Below, one piece after another: positions 37,331 through 47,690 of a DNA stretch of 64,000 nt. Numbering within the stretch: the first letter of the stretch is position 1; each line of letters opens with the position of its first letter. The notes beneath the pieces were generated by a model. That model was not told the DNA's origin. It worked only from the letters and a program-made list of their open reading frames with translations, and did no database searches. The translations under genes and the position numbers were made by a program. Source of the DNA: Callorhinus ursinus (taxonomy: Eukaryota; Chordata; Mammalia; Carnivora; Otariidae). The stretch is from positions 56,153,707 to 56,217,706 of the forward strand of contig NW_020312848.1 in NCBI RefSeq assembly GCF_003265705.1, written 5' to 3'.

Positions 37331-38180
37331 TGGACAATCTTTTAGATAGTTGCTGAATGGAATGGCTTTTTGGTTTAAGTACTTAAGGTTACTCCTTTTA
37401 GAATATCTGCTCTACAAAAACCCCAATATATAAAATATTAAATTGAAGATTGACTAGTGGAACCCAGAATTCTGATACTTAAATAAAGGATTTATCACAA
37501 TGAAGTATCAATGTAGAGCTTGTTATAATTTAAAATACCCTTTAGAAAAATATACTGACATTGGATTTACATATTTTAAAGAAATATAAATCTTATATAA
37601 GGCTAACTAAATCCTTGGTTGAGGTAGGATGAAGGGTCATGTCTCTTTGATGATATTATAACTAGAAATTGGGGATTCAGTGAATCCAAATGATAAATGA
37701 ATATATTGTAATGATTTGTATGCCTATTTATAGGTTCACTATCACTGAATGGGGGCATGGCTTTAGCTATTAGAATCCATATTTGTTTTCCATCCTAGTA
37801 AAGGCTTTGTTTGGCATGCATTTCACATTGTTTGAGGTCCAAATAATTCCACTGATACTGTTTATATTACCAAAATTAAATAGGTAAAAAAAAATCTTTA
37901 AAAAGGGGAATATGTACATGCACCTAAGAAACTAACTTAGAATATACATATTTATAAAACAAATATGGAGATTGTTGCTCTTTTTTTAAAGTTACTCCTT
38001 GCCATGGTGGAACATAAATATTCCAGGCATTGAGCTTTCCACAATATATATAAAAACTGCTCTGGTATATGAAAACTGTGTTTGCAGCAAACTTTGGGAA
38101 CAGATAGACATGTTAAATAAAAGGCTAAAGCACTTTTTTTTTTTTCCCTGATCCAACTCCTAATTCTTCAAATGGTTTTA

Positions 38181-38376
38181 TTTATTTATTTATTTAAAGA
38201 TTTTATTTATTTATTTGAGAGAGAGGATGAGATAGAGCATGAGAGGGGGGAGGGTCAGAGGGAGAAGCAGACTTCCTGCTGAGTAGGGAGCCTGATGCGA
38301 GACTCGATCCCGGGACTCCCGGATCATGACCTGAGCCGAAGGCAGTTGCTTAACCAACTGAGCCACCCAGGCACCC
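38181..38376 (-). mobile_element. Can-SINE
   Basis: Antisense copy with a TTTA-repeat tail. Target duplication tcttca[a/c]atggtttta at 38165-38180 and 38377-38392. Confidence 0.92.
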
Positions 38377-38599
38377 TCTTCACATGGTTTTAAAATGTCC
38401 TAATACCCAGAGCCTGTAGCGTTCAGGAAAATGATCAATAGAAATTATGTTTTGTCTAAGTAGAAGGAAGAGATTAGTAGCACTCTCATCTCAAAAGGGG
38501 TAAAATAATATATGTTTCTTAACAACAAATGACACGGATGAGCAAAAGAAATATTAAATCTCTTTTAGAATGTCTTATCCTTAAGAAACCTTAGTCAGT

Positions 38600-38705
38600 A
38601 TGGTGAGCATAGCATAACATGTAGACTTGGAGAATCACCATGTTATACACTTGAAATTCCTGTAACATTGTATATCAACTAATACTTCAGTAAAAAAAAA
38701 AAAAA
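38600..38705 (+). mobile_element. Probable L1 3' end
   Basis: The words accatgttatacacttgaaa and attgtatatcaacta followed by a poly-A of 14 resemble the 3' end of carnivore L1 copies. No clear target duplication was found. Confidence 0.5.
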
Positions 38706-38991
38706 TCTTGATCAAGATTAAGTCTCTAAAATTATAGACCATGGGTTAGTCTATAAGATTTAGATCTGTAATTTTATGAGCTCAAGAAAGGTTTTATATC
38801 ATCTCCTGAAGGGCAGTGGAATAGCAAATTAGAATATTTGTGTGACTTTGGAGATTTGGGCTGACTTTTTTGGTAAGTGAAATACTGTCTTGTATTCAAG
38901 CTGAAAGCTATTAATTTAACTGTTGTCCCATGTTGAGTCTTCCAAATTATGTGTATTGATGGACTTGCTTTTTTCTCTTTTTCTAAAATAG

Positions 38992-39067
38992 TAATGCAGA
39001 AAGCCTGGAGAGAAAGAAACCCCCAAGCTAGAATTTCTGCAGCTCATGAAGCCTTAGAGATAAATGA
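38992..39067 (+). CDS. ST7: ST7 coding exon, probably exon 6 (76 nt)
   Basis: The acceptor is a T-rich tract ending ..aaaatag at 38991 and the donor is gtaagt at 39068. TA completes the Ile codon from the previous exon. Twenty-four codons read MQKAWRERNPQARISAAHEA then LEIN, and the last two bases (GA) begin a Glu codon. The Glu is completed by A if the optional exon at 41251 is included, or by G if splicing goes directly to 43239. Both choices keep Glu and the frame. The helical, charged sequence suggests the start of the cytosolic repeat region. Confidence 0.92.
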
Positions 39068-41250
39068 GTAAGTGGGGGAAAATCTTGCTTTTAAAAAGGA
39101 AATCTCATCCTTTGCTGAATGTATTCAGTTGCCATTAATAGAATACTTAAGTTAAATTATGCATTTGAACTTGAGGATTGTTTTGGGAGTTATTAATTTG
39201 TCAAAAATTTTTTTTGTGAAGGACATCCATGTGATGGTGGTTTTAGTCATCTTAGAGAGCAATTCAGTGGTTTTGCTATGACCCTAACTTAAATAGCTTC
39301 CAAGGGCTATTCCAAGGCTTCCAAGCCCTTTTAAGGACTACCGGTGGGATATTGTAAGGACATAAAATAAATACAGTTCTTTACATATCTAAAACATATT
39401 GACAGGGAGATTTTTTTCAGATGTAGAATGCTCATCTCTGCCATCATATTTTTTAGGTAGAGCTTCTGCTAGTGGGGAAAAGAGAACAAAAACATAAGGT
39501 GAAAAAAATTGCACTTTAAAAGTATTTCAAGATCAAGACAAAGATAAGACGAAATGCTGTCGTTAGTGTTGTCAAACATGCTGTGGGTTACCAAGGAAGG
39601 CTGGGAAATATCTTCTGGAGATCTCAGAAAATGGGAAAGATTCTTAAAATTGGAGTCATAAAATCTCAGGGTTGGCAGAGGCCTTAAAGGTCATTTAGCT
39701 CAACCACCCATCTGGTGTTTGAATCACCTCGACACTCTCCCTTCCAAGTGGTCATTGTTAAACTATTTTATGATTTTTTTGAAGAAGGTTACAGAATCTT
39801 CACTGGAGGTCTTAGAAAAAAAGATTCACTTGAGAGTTGGAAATCCTGCCATTGTAACCTGTTGATCTATTTGGTTTCTGCTTCTGTCATACAACGTATT
39901 TATTTTCCAGTTTCTTGTCATCTACAAATTTGATATGCCTGCCTTCTGTGTGTCATCCATGTTTCTGATAAAAATGTCAGGATCAGGGACAGAACCCGGT
40001 GACATGACATATACAGACTATCCTCCAGGTTCATGTCTTCATGACTCATCATCCCTTGGTATTGTTCAACCAATTACTAAGCCACCCAAGTTACACTGTG
40101 ACTCAGCTCATATTTCTGCATTTTGATCTTAAGAATGCCAGTTGTAGCTATGGATCTTTATTGTGTAGTAAATTCTTTAAAGTAAATTAAGCTAGCACAA
40201 CCTGATTTATTTATTCTTAGTGAATTAAAGCTAGCTTCTATTTTCACTACTTTCTTTTAAAACTGCTTGGAGACCATCCCTTTAATAATCCATTAGAATA
40301 TCTTTACAAATCACTGTTCTGTAGTTTGGGAAGTCTGCCTTCTTCCCTTTTTGAACATTTTTACTGCATTTGTCATCTCATCTTCTAGCACCTGTCCATT
40401 CTTTGTGATTCCTTAACTATCCACAGAGAGCACTTCCCTGCCTGTGGGGTCTGGTTGGCTTCCTGGGATTTGCCTATCCCAGTACAGTAATTCATTTAGG
40501 ATAGTTCAGTTATTTGCTATCTTACATCTTTTTACCCATGTTAGAGTTTAATTTCTTCTCCCTTTTTCAGCCCGACAATCATGCTCCTTGATAGAGAAGC
40601 CAGGAAAAAAATAGGAGTTACGGAGTTTTGCTTTCTCTTTATTATCTGCTGTTACTAACTACAAACTTTTCTTGTTTTCATGTGGTTGTTGTGTTGTTTG
40701 TCTTTTTTGCTTATTTATTTTTGCGATGGTTGTAGAGAAATGGGGGTGGTAATAGGGCTTTAAAAGTAATTTAAAAACAGGGAATAGATGGTTGTCTTTA
40801 GCATTTTGTTGTGTCTTTATTTTGCTTTGCAAGCTTCAGCTAATTTGGAATTTTAGCTCTCCTGACATTATTCTTATTAGCTCATTCCACTCTCTTGTAG
40901 TCCTTCATTACATGCCCTCTTTCCATCTTTTTTTACATGTCCTTTAAGAATCTGACCTTGTGAGAGATCTCTGTGCAGCCATATTGGTTACTTAATTGTC
41001 ACCCCTCTTTTCTTCCTGAGAGGCTCATTTGTGACTATGGTGATAGTTGGACATTTGGAAGCTGCCCGACCCTCTTAAACCATTTTTTTCCTTCAGAGTC
41101 TCATGCCATTGATTCATACCTCTTTTCTTTGAAGTTTTTGAAGTCCACATTACCCTCTCTGATTATCCTGAATCCAAAATGACATAGTAACTCTCTCTGA
41201 ATGTTCCTATCAATTTTCATTTCACCAACTATTTTTTTCTTCTTGGTCAG
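39068..41250 (+). other. ST7: ST7 intron upstream of the optional exon (2.2 kb)
   Basis: The first 570 nt hold nothing assignable. From about 39645 onward the intron is an antisense CR1/L3-type LINE fossil that runs through the optional exon. The intron ends in the LINE-derived acceptor ttttttcttcttggtcag. Confidence 0.75.
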
Positions 41251-41900
41251 AATTAGGTCCAGAGTTGAAGTTCCCCTAATTGCTTCCTCTACCATCTGGG
41301 AGATAAAATTGTTACCAAAGTAAGTCAAGAACCTGTCGGGTGCCCTACTTCTAACCAAATGAGACTTCTTCTAGCAGATATCTGGATGGTTGACACCCCC
41401 ATCACCATACTTTCTTGCTTCTGTCTGTGTATTGTGTTGTGACAAGGATGCATCATCTATATCTTCCATCGAGCTGAGCCGTCGTTCTGTACTCCCCAAC
41501 CATTAGCACTTCTATTGCTCTTTCTCCTTCACTCACAAGCTCTTAGCATGTTTCTACCCCAGACTCATGACTTTCCACATAGATATATGTTTTCTTGGCT
41601 AGTAGTGCTACTCTGCCTCTCCTCCTAAGAATACTATGTGAAATATAAATAAAGAAAGCACGTAACTTGCCCCCACCTGTCTTGAATTCCCAGCCCACTA
41701 ACTATAATCTTATAGCTAATTCCTCTGATACTATATCCACCACTCAGTATTATAATCTCAGTTTTCACTTCATTACCCTTGACCCATATGTATATGTCAG
41801 CATCTGAAGCCTTAAGTAGTGCTTCCTGATGCCTGTCCCAGTTATTTTCTCTAGTGAATCGCTGGGCAGTTTCAGCATCATTATTGTTCTTTCTAAGTCC
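39645..41900 (-). mobile_element. Ancient CR1-clade (L3/CR1-type) LINE fossil, antisense to ST7
   Basis: Read on the - strand, 41230-41400 contains the endonuclease signatures NHPDIC (followed by a stop where Trp is usual), RFLTYFGNNFISQMVEEAIR and TLDLILT. Near 39955-40010 a degraded reverse-transcriptase block reads PGSVPDP..IFI, corresponding to the family's PQGSVLGP..IFI. The + strand start at 39645-39700 has the antisense CR1 3'-end pattern (ggttggcagagg..aaaggtcatttagc). The order of 3' end, RT and endonuclease along the + strand fits a single antisense copy with internal deletion. The outer limit near 41700-41900 is uncertain. It contains the optional ST7 exon at 41251-41319. Confidence 0.78.
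41251..41319 (+). CDS. ST7: ST7 optional (cassette) coding exon, 69 nt, 23 added residues
   Basis: The acceptor is a strong pyrimidine tract (ttttttcttcttggtcag) ending at 41250, and the donor at 41320 is a perfect gtaagt. The exon enters and leaves in phase 2. Its 69 nt insert I-R-S-R-V-E-V-P-L-I-A-S-S-T-I-W-E-I-K-L-L-P-K between the residues ..EINE and CATAY.., with no stop. The insert matches the extra segment in the longer human ST7 isoform as I remember it, so it is a real conserved alternative exon. The same DNA read on the other strand encodes a fossil CR1-type LINE endonuclease (NNFISQMVEEAIRG), so the exon arose within an antisense retrotransposon copy. Confidence 0.88.
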
Positions 41901-42424
41901 TATATCTGCTGCCCTCCATAGTAATTGGTTTTACAGCATTTTTCTGGGCATTTTTTCTCCCTACTGCCCCACATTGTGTTTAAAGCCCCATTGATCAGTC
42001 CTGCATGTAATTAGAGGGACTGACCAAAGAATTGACAAGACTCCTCCTCAAGGCTAAGATTAACTAGTCACCCCAAATCTCCCATTGGCTGTAAGTTCAG
42101 CCTCATTTTCCTAGCTGGGCTGTTGCAGTTTATGAATGGTAAAAGTAACATTTGGTTTCACTTTCTGTTTATTTTCTCTCTTGTGGTCTGATGGAGGTTC
42201 TGACAAGTAGGGAAATGACCACAAGAGAGGCAGTGGGGAAGAAGGAAAGCAGAGGGATCTATGCAGTTTGGGACCTGTATGGTCGGCTCCGGCCTCACTG
42301 TTTCCTATCACATTCCCTTTCTTTGGCAGTCGGGTTGTTCTGATATGATAGGGAAGGTTGAAATTTCCAAGAGTTCCCCTTGTTTGTTAGTTAACTGCTT
42401 ATCCTTTCCAGCTTCCTAGCTTAG

Positions 42425-42520
42425 AGGTTGTTGAAAGGATTAAATGAGACGATGTATGTTGAGTGCCTGGTACAGTGCTTACTATATACTGAGCAACAGG
42501 TGGTGGTAGCTATTACTGTT
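42425..42520 (+). mobile_element. MIR SINE 3' fragment
   Basis: Pattern ggattaaatgagacgatgta .. agtgcctggtacagtgctta. Confidence 0.65.
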
Positions 42521-42834
42521 AAAGGTGTGAGATGGAACTCTTGTTCGCTGCTGAGGCTGAATCAGATTTTGAGCTCTTCAGAAGTAACACTACCTGTAGG
42601 TTCTTCTAGTGTTCTTCTCTGACCCAGAAAATCAGTGCTGACTGTAATGAAATGTTGAAGCGCTGTTTTTTTAATGAGTAATCGATCCGATTTAATGAAC
42701 TTCTGATTCTGAAGAAATCCTTAGATTCCAGAGAATCCATATTTAGTGAATAGAAGGAAACTTGTCTGTAGGATCTCTAACTTGGAGAGCTGGAAGGAGA
42801 TCTTTCCCAACAGCTCTTGTCATTGCCATTGTTG

Positions 42835-43015
42835 GTTGACACTGACTGAGTATGTACCCCATGCCGGCTACTGTACTGAGCACTTCACATGCATCACCTT
42901 ACTTAACCTTTGCAACAACACTGTGAACAAATCAGTTTCATGTTGTGCTCCATCAGGGAGGCAGAGTAATAACTTGCCCAAAGTGACACACTAATAAGGG
43001 GCAGAGTCCATTTGT
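42835..43015 (-). mobile_element. MIR SINE fossil
   Basis: Antisense pattern actgtactgagcacttcaca, tgcatcaccttacttaacct, acttgcccaaagtgacacac. It ends about 220 nt before the 155-nt ST7 exon. Confidence 0.75.
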
Positions 43016-43238
43016 GAGCCCCACGTTCCTAACACTACACATCCTACCTTTCAAGCTAAAATATAGGCATTTCTTTTGTGTCATTATTTTGTGTCAACAA
43101 CTACAAACCAGGGGTGCATGAACCAGTTGGCCACTCTGCATGTTTTGGCATAACTCCTTGCCCTTCTGCATGCACTCCTCCAGCTGTGACAATATCCTTG
43201 GATTTGTAATTGATGGTGGCTATTATCTGAATGGACAG

Positions 43239-43393
43239 GTGTGCGACTGCTTATATTCTCTTGGCTGAAGAGGAAGCAACAACCATCGCGGAAGCAGAAA
43301 AACTGTTTAAGCAGGCCCTGAAGGCTGGAGACGGCTGTTACCGGCGTTCTCAGCAGCTACAGCATCATGGATCCCAGTACGAAGCCCAACATA
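43239..43393 (+). CDS. ST7: ST7 coding exon (155 nt), CATAYILLAEEEA region
   Basis: The acceptor is ..atggacag ending at 43238 and the donor is gtaagg at 43394. One base completes Glu (or Lys, if the optional exon is included). Fifty-one codons follow, including CATAYILLAEEEATTIAEAE, KLFKQALKAGDGCYRRSQQL and QHHGSQYEAQH. The final A starts an Arg codon. The Ala/Glu-rich paired-helix pattern (AEAEKLFKQAL) is TPR-like and is a conserved core of the ST7 family. An open frame from 43231 to 43437 overlaps both splice sites; the exon borders are set by AG/GT and by phase. Confidence 0.94.
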
Positions 43394-45561
43394 GTAAGGT
43401 TTTCTCCAGGCTGACGTGTTGGGGGTCAGAACTGTAGCATGATTAATCAGAACAAATGTTCAGGCCAGTTCAAAATATGGTTGTCTGAGATGAAAATAAA
43501 GACTAGTTTTTGCCTTTCTGTTATTTTTTTTCCTTCCCATAAAAGCACAGTATGTAATTAACTTATAGCTTCATTACTGTTCACATTCATTTTCAGATTC
43601 TTTCCTAATCTTTAGATCCTTAACTCTAGAAATAAATGGTAATAACCTTTAATGGTAACCTTTTTTTCTCCTCAGAATTCTTATATATTTCTGTTTATTA
43701 GTTGTTTCTCTGCCCCATAACCTAAGGCCTACTTGGGAAACAGGACTTAAATTTATGTTAATGTAATCAGAGTTTTTCTCTTACAAGTCTTCTACAGCAT
43801 GGGTTGAAATAGGACAACTAAGAATATCATAGTTATTGGTGATTATCTCAGTATTTAGCTTATTGGTATTGGCTTCCAGAGATTAAAAAAGTCATGAGTT
43901 TGTAATTATTTATCTTTTTTATATTAAAAATAGTGGCTGCTTTTATTTAAGATAACTCTTTAAAATGAGGCCTTTCACTTTAGTACACTAAACAGAGGGT
44001 CAGTGATATTTTGGGGGAATGGTATAGAAACAAGATAAAAAAATTGTTTCTGGAATTCCTGGAGCTGACTTGTCAGTTTTTTGGTTGTTTAAGTAGAAAT
44101 TTAATAATCATTTCATTTTCCATTCAGACTTTAGGCTGTTTCCTTAAAGTGGAATTTCTCAACATATTTTCCCCTCCTGCATCTTGGAGAGTAGGATTGC
44201 ATCTCCTTCATATTTGAGATTATAAAATTAAATTTTAATGCTAAACTTGGATTTGGTGCAGAGAATGAGTGCATTAGTCCTTATGACTAAGGTACAGCAA
44301 GATCTTTGATCTTTGTGTGTATACATGAGTATGTCCACCCAACACAATAATACATGAGTTTTTATTTGCATTCTGCAGTATGTATGTTAATCAAGCCTCG
44401 AACCATATATCTATTGCTTTTTTTAAAAAAAAAATTATAACAATGAATTTTGAAGGCATTTGTATCATAATGTCTATTTTGTGAACTAAATGAGAATTAA
44501 CACATAAAATTACATTACCTATAATATAACTTAAGAAATTTTCTTTATTTCTTTTCTTCTGTAGATTAAATCCTTTCAACCTGTTACCTAAATCTATCCA
44601 AAAAATATAATCACATCTTTAAAATAATTTGTAGGCCCTTGGCAGATTTTCAGCACACATCTTGTTCTCATTGTTTAAAACTTGAAATGTTAGGACTTTG
44701 GTCTTAACATCTTTTAATAGCTGCATATTATACATGTACTTAATCTATAACAGGTGTGTCATATTTTTCTAAAACATGGTAATTTTATTGAGGATTAAAT
44801 GCATGCATGTTCTCACTGGTCTAGAAACATATGCAAAATGACATATAATTAAATAAAAGATTAAGATGAGAAGTTGTTAATGTACTTTTTAAGAGCCGTT
44901 TTAGTGACTATTATTATAACTAGTTAGCTTGTCAGTGCTTTCTCTAACACTAGGGTAGTTTTCATTTTGTTGCGTACTCTATTGTCATATCTGGAATGTG
45001 TTATATTGCCATCTAAAATAGACTGCTTTGGGGACCTGGAGATGATTATGATGTCACTAGTTTTAGGGAAAGAATAATATAAAACAGAAGTTCAAGATGA
45101 GGCTTCTCCAGACTTAATGTCAAGAAGGAAAAAAAATAGTTCATCAAGATGCAACCTGAGATTCACCTCTTTGCATCTCCACCAAAAGCATGCAGACTTG
45201 AAGAATATGGAATTCTTGCTTATAAACCACATTCAATGTGGGTATGTTCATTTTCCCAGCACTTTGTGGCAGATGATTTTATTTATCAAATACTCAACAT
45301 TCTAACTCAAAAGCATGGATTAGGTAATCAGTCACATGATTTGACCTTTGGAAATCTAAGTATTTTGACTACACTGTATGCATTTTACTATTAGCAAAGT
45401 TGTCAGTGTGCCTGGCAGTAAGAAAAAGCCAAAGGAGCGCTTTGTTCTCTCTGAGGTTTTCCTTTAAGGGCATCGCAAATGGGCCTCTGTATTTTTTTCT
45501 TGCTGCTCAGCTGAAAGCTTTTGTATTTTTAAATTTTGGTATTTTATATTTCCTTCTTCAG
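43394..45561 (+). other. ST7: ST7 intron between the 155-nt and 98-nt exons (2.2 kb)
   Basis: No SINE, L1 or other named repeat is visible. It is AT-rich. An open frame of 81 codons at 45149-45394 has no recognised homology and no clear splice context. Confidence 0.75.
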
Positions 45562-45659
45562 GACGAGATACTAATGTCTTGGTCTACATCAAAAGAAGGC
45601 TAGCAATGTGTGCCAGAAGACTCGGGAGGACCAGGGAAGCAGTGAAAATGATGAGAGAT
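45562..45659 (+). CDS. ST7: ST7 coding exon (98 nt), last exon in the window
   Basis: The acceptor is tccttcttcag ending at 45561 and the donor is gtgagt at 45660. GA completes the split Arg codon. Thirty-two codons then read [20 protein letters not shown] and [12 protein letters not shown], ending in phase 0. In human ST7 the protein continues LMKEFPLLS.... I searched the remaining 18.3 kb by eye for that segment and did not find it, so the next exon lies downstream of the window. The Arg-rich helix pair continues the TPR-like region. Confidence 0.94.
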
Positions 45660-45764
45660 GTGAGTTTGAATTTGTGTTTGGGAACAGTAGCAATGTACCT
45701 GACTTAGAGAAGGAGGAGCCAACTGCATGGCCATAGCGGAGAGCGCCAGTGACGGTGCGGTGGT

Positions 45765-46030
45765 CCCACGGGTGCTAGAGCCGGCCAGTCTGGGGTTCAG
45801 CTCTAGCTCCCAGTGTACTGGATGAGTGGTCGTGGGCAAGTGACTCACCGGCTCTGGGCCTGCTTCCTCATCTATAAAATGGGAATAGATAACAAGAACT
45901 TTAACAATAACAATATTAGTAACAAAAGCAATTACTGCCTAGGATTGTTGTGAAGATTAAATGAGCTAATACATGGAAAGCTGTCCATAGAGTGGCTGGC
46001 ATAGTAAGGAAATTCCAATACGTGACCTTA
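45765..46030 (+). mobile_element. MIR SINE fossil
   Basis: Pattern gtggtcgtgggcaagtgact, cttcctcatctataaaatgg, gattgttgtgaagattaaat, gagtggctggcatagtaagg. It begins about 105 nt after the 98-nt ST7 exon. Confidence 0.8.
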
Positions 46031-46654
46031 TTATTCAACCTCTGGAGCTGTAGCCAGAAGCCAAGAATGAGATCAGCCATTTTAGCTGACTGACTTTTTT
46101 TGTGCGGATTGGTGTTAGGAAGATTTGAATAAACTGCTACTCTCAAATGTAATAATAGTATGATCTAATCTGACAAGTCATTTCAAGCATTTTCCTAGAT
46201 TCTTGAATCAGGATATTTTATTAGTAGTAGTCAACACAGGAAGAGAGGAAATAGGTAAGAGTTTTAAAAGGAAAGAGAACCAAGAGAGATTATTATTCAG
46301 TAATCAAAACGGTAGTTTTAAGGGAAACCGGTAGAGGAAATTTTACTTCCATGTTTTTTAAAATAAATACTTTTTCATAAAGAAACTGACACCAGTGGAA
46401 ATTGTATTTATAAACCATTTTCTTTTTAAAAACAATTTCAAAAGACTTTTGCCAACATTTCAGGCCTCTGCTGTCTTCCTGAAGTCAGGAGACAACGGGT
46501 AACCACCCCTTATAAAAACGAAAGAACCAAGGGTCAAGATAAGAGTGGTGTCTTGCCCAGTTCTCAGGTTTTGGGTTTGAGAACAGGACTGTGTAAACCT
46601 AGTGAGCCTTTTGTCGGTTTATCTTTGGAAAGGCAGTTATTCATACGAGTCCCC

Positions 46655-46775
46655 AGTTACTCTGGCACGGCGGGGGGCGGGGGGCGGCTGCACTCCAGGC
46701 CCACCGCTAGTTATTTCTGTAAGTTGCAGCGTAATGGGGAGGTCCGAGTGAGATCCGCGCCTGGGTTAGGCTCCT
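46655..46775. promoter_or_regulatory. GC-rich patch with G-runs and GC boxes, possible regulatory element
   Basis: In otherwise AT-rich intron, 46669-46687 reads ggcggggggcggggggcgg, with two runs of six G, overlapping Sp1-type GC boxes and G-quadruplex potential. Several CpGs follow to 46760. No transcript evidence is available from sequence. Confidence 0.3.
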
Positions 46776-47454
46776 CCATTAAGCAGCAGGATAGCCCCCA
46801 GACCTGATGAGAGCAATGAGAGGAGGGAGATTCCAAGGTAATTCTGTTTGACCGCAGGTGATAGATGCTCAATGGGCAAAGCTACTGCAAAGGGGATGTT
46901 CCAGGAGTAAATTCTTTTGGTTGAGGGAAGAATTTAAAGAATGTTTGTTATACAGTATAAGTGCTAATTTTTATAAAAGGAGAGTTCTGTAGAGACATGA
47001 ACTTGCTCTCAAAGCTTTTTAAGTTGCAGAAATTCCATCTTTTGATCTAGTGAAAAAACTCTACCAGTCAGTCCCTTTGTCTCTAAAAGAGCTGAGAATT
47101 TTATGAAGGATGGGGCTATTTATCTTAAACTGGCCCAGCCACATTCAGCCTTTAAAAAGGTGTTTGAAATTTATCACTTCTTCTTAACCTTAGTTAGCCT
47201 GGGACAGGCATGCATGGAGGAGCAGATTTTGGTGATTTTCTTTATTATGTGCTTAAGCAACTTCACAGGAGAAACAAACTGGAGTGATTTCAATTCCAGT
47301 TTTTTTCTGTCAGTCTCATTCTGATGATCATCAGTTTTGGTATCATCAGTTTTCATGTGATTAAGACCAGTGCAGCTATGCTGTGGTTTGACTTTTATTT
47401 AACATTATTTTATATTTACAATTCCATTTATTGTCTTAGTCCAAATTTAGATCT

Positions 47455-47690
47455 TGGGGGGAAATCTGGGATGCAGTGGAATAAATGCTGGGCAGAGAGT
47501 AAGAAAACGTAGATGTGAATCTCAGCTTTGCCCTTCACTAGCTCTGTGACCCAGGGCAACTTTCTTTCTTTATGGGCTTTTCATTTGTGTTCTGTAAATT
47601 GTGGTGAGTGATTCTTAGCTAAAAGGGTAATTGATGGAGCAGTGGAGAGAATGAAATAAAATAATATGAACACACTTGGCATATGGTAGA
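47455..47690 (+). mobile_element. MIR SINE fossil
   Basis: Pattern gaatctcagctttgcccttc, actagctctgtgacccaggg, later acacttggcatatggtagac. Confidence 0.65.

Larger units (their letters stand above)
37098..38991 (+). other. ST7: ST7 intron after the 116-nt exon (1.9 kb)
   Basis: It contains two antisense SINEs (37115-37330 and 38181-38376) and an L1-like 3' end near 38600-38705. The part between them (37345-38160) is AT-rich and holds nothing I can assign. Confidence 0.8.
41320..43238 (+). other. ST7: ST7 intron downstream of the optional exon (1.9 kb)
   Basis: It starts inside the antisense CR1/L3 fossil, whose recognisable part ends near 41700-41900. MIR fragments follow at 42425-42520 (+) and 42835-43015 (-). 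I see nothing in 41950-42410. Confidence 0.75.
14790..45659 (+). other. ST7: ST7 gene, internal coding part (seven constitutive exons plus one optional exon)
   Basis: Spliced together, the exons read as one uninterrupted protein segment that matches human ST7 as I remember it, including [60 protein letters not shown] and [18 protein letters not shown]7 is a multi-pass membrane protein of the ST7 family, named for a proposed tumour-suppressor role at human 7q31. Its biochemical activity is not established. The later part resembles helical TPR-like repeats. All introns have GT..AG borders and the phases agree across every junction. The N-terminal exon(s) and everything after the residues KMMRD are outside the window. 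The paralogue ST7L is the main alternative; the exact residue matches favour ST7. Confidence 0.93.

Noticed and set aside
41101..41358. 85-codon - strand open frame with LINE endonuclease similarity as a possible gene
   Set aside because: It is a fragment with an upstream in-frame stop (at the NHPDIC motif) and no intact LINE around it. It is annotated as a fossil, not a gene.
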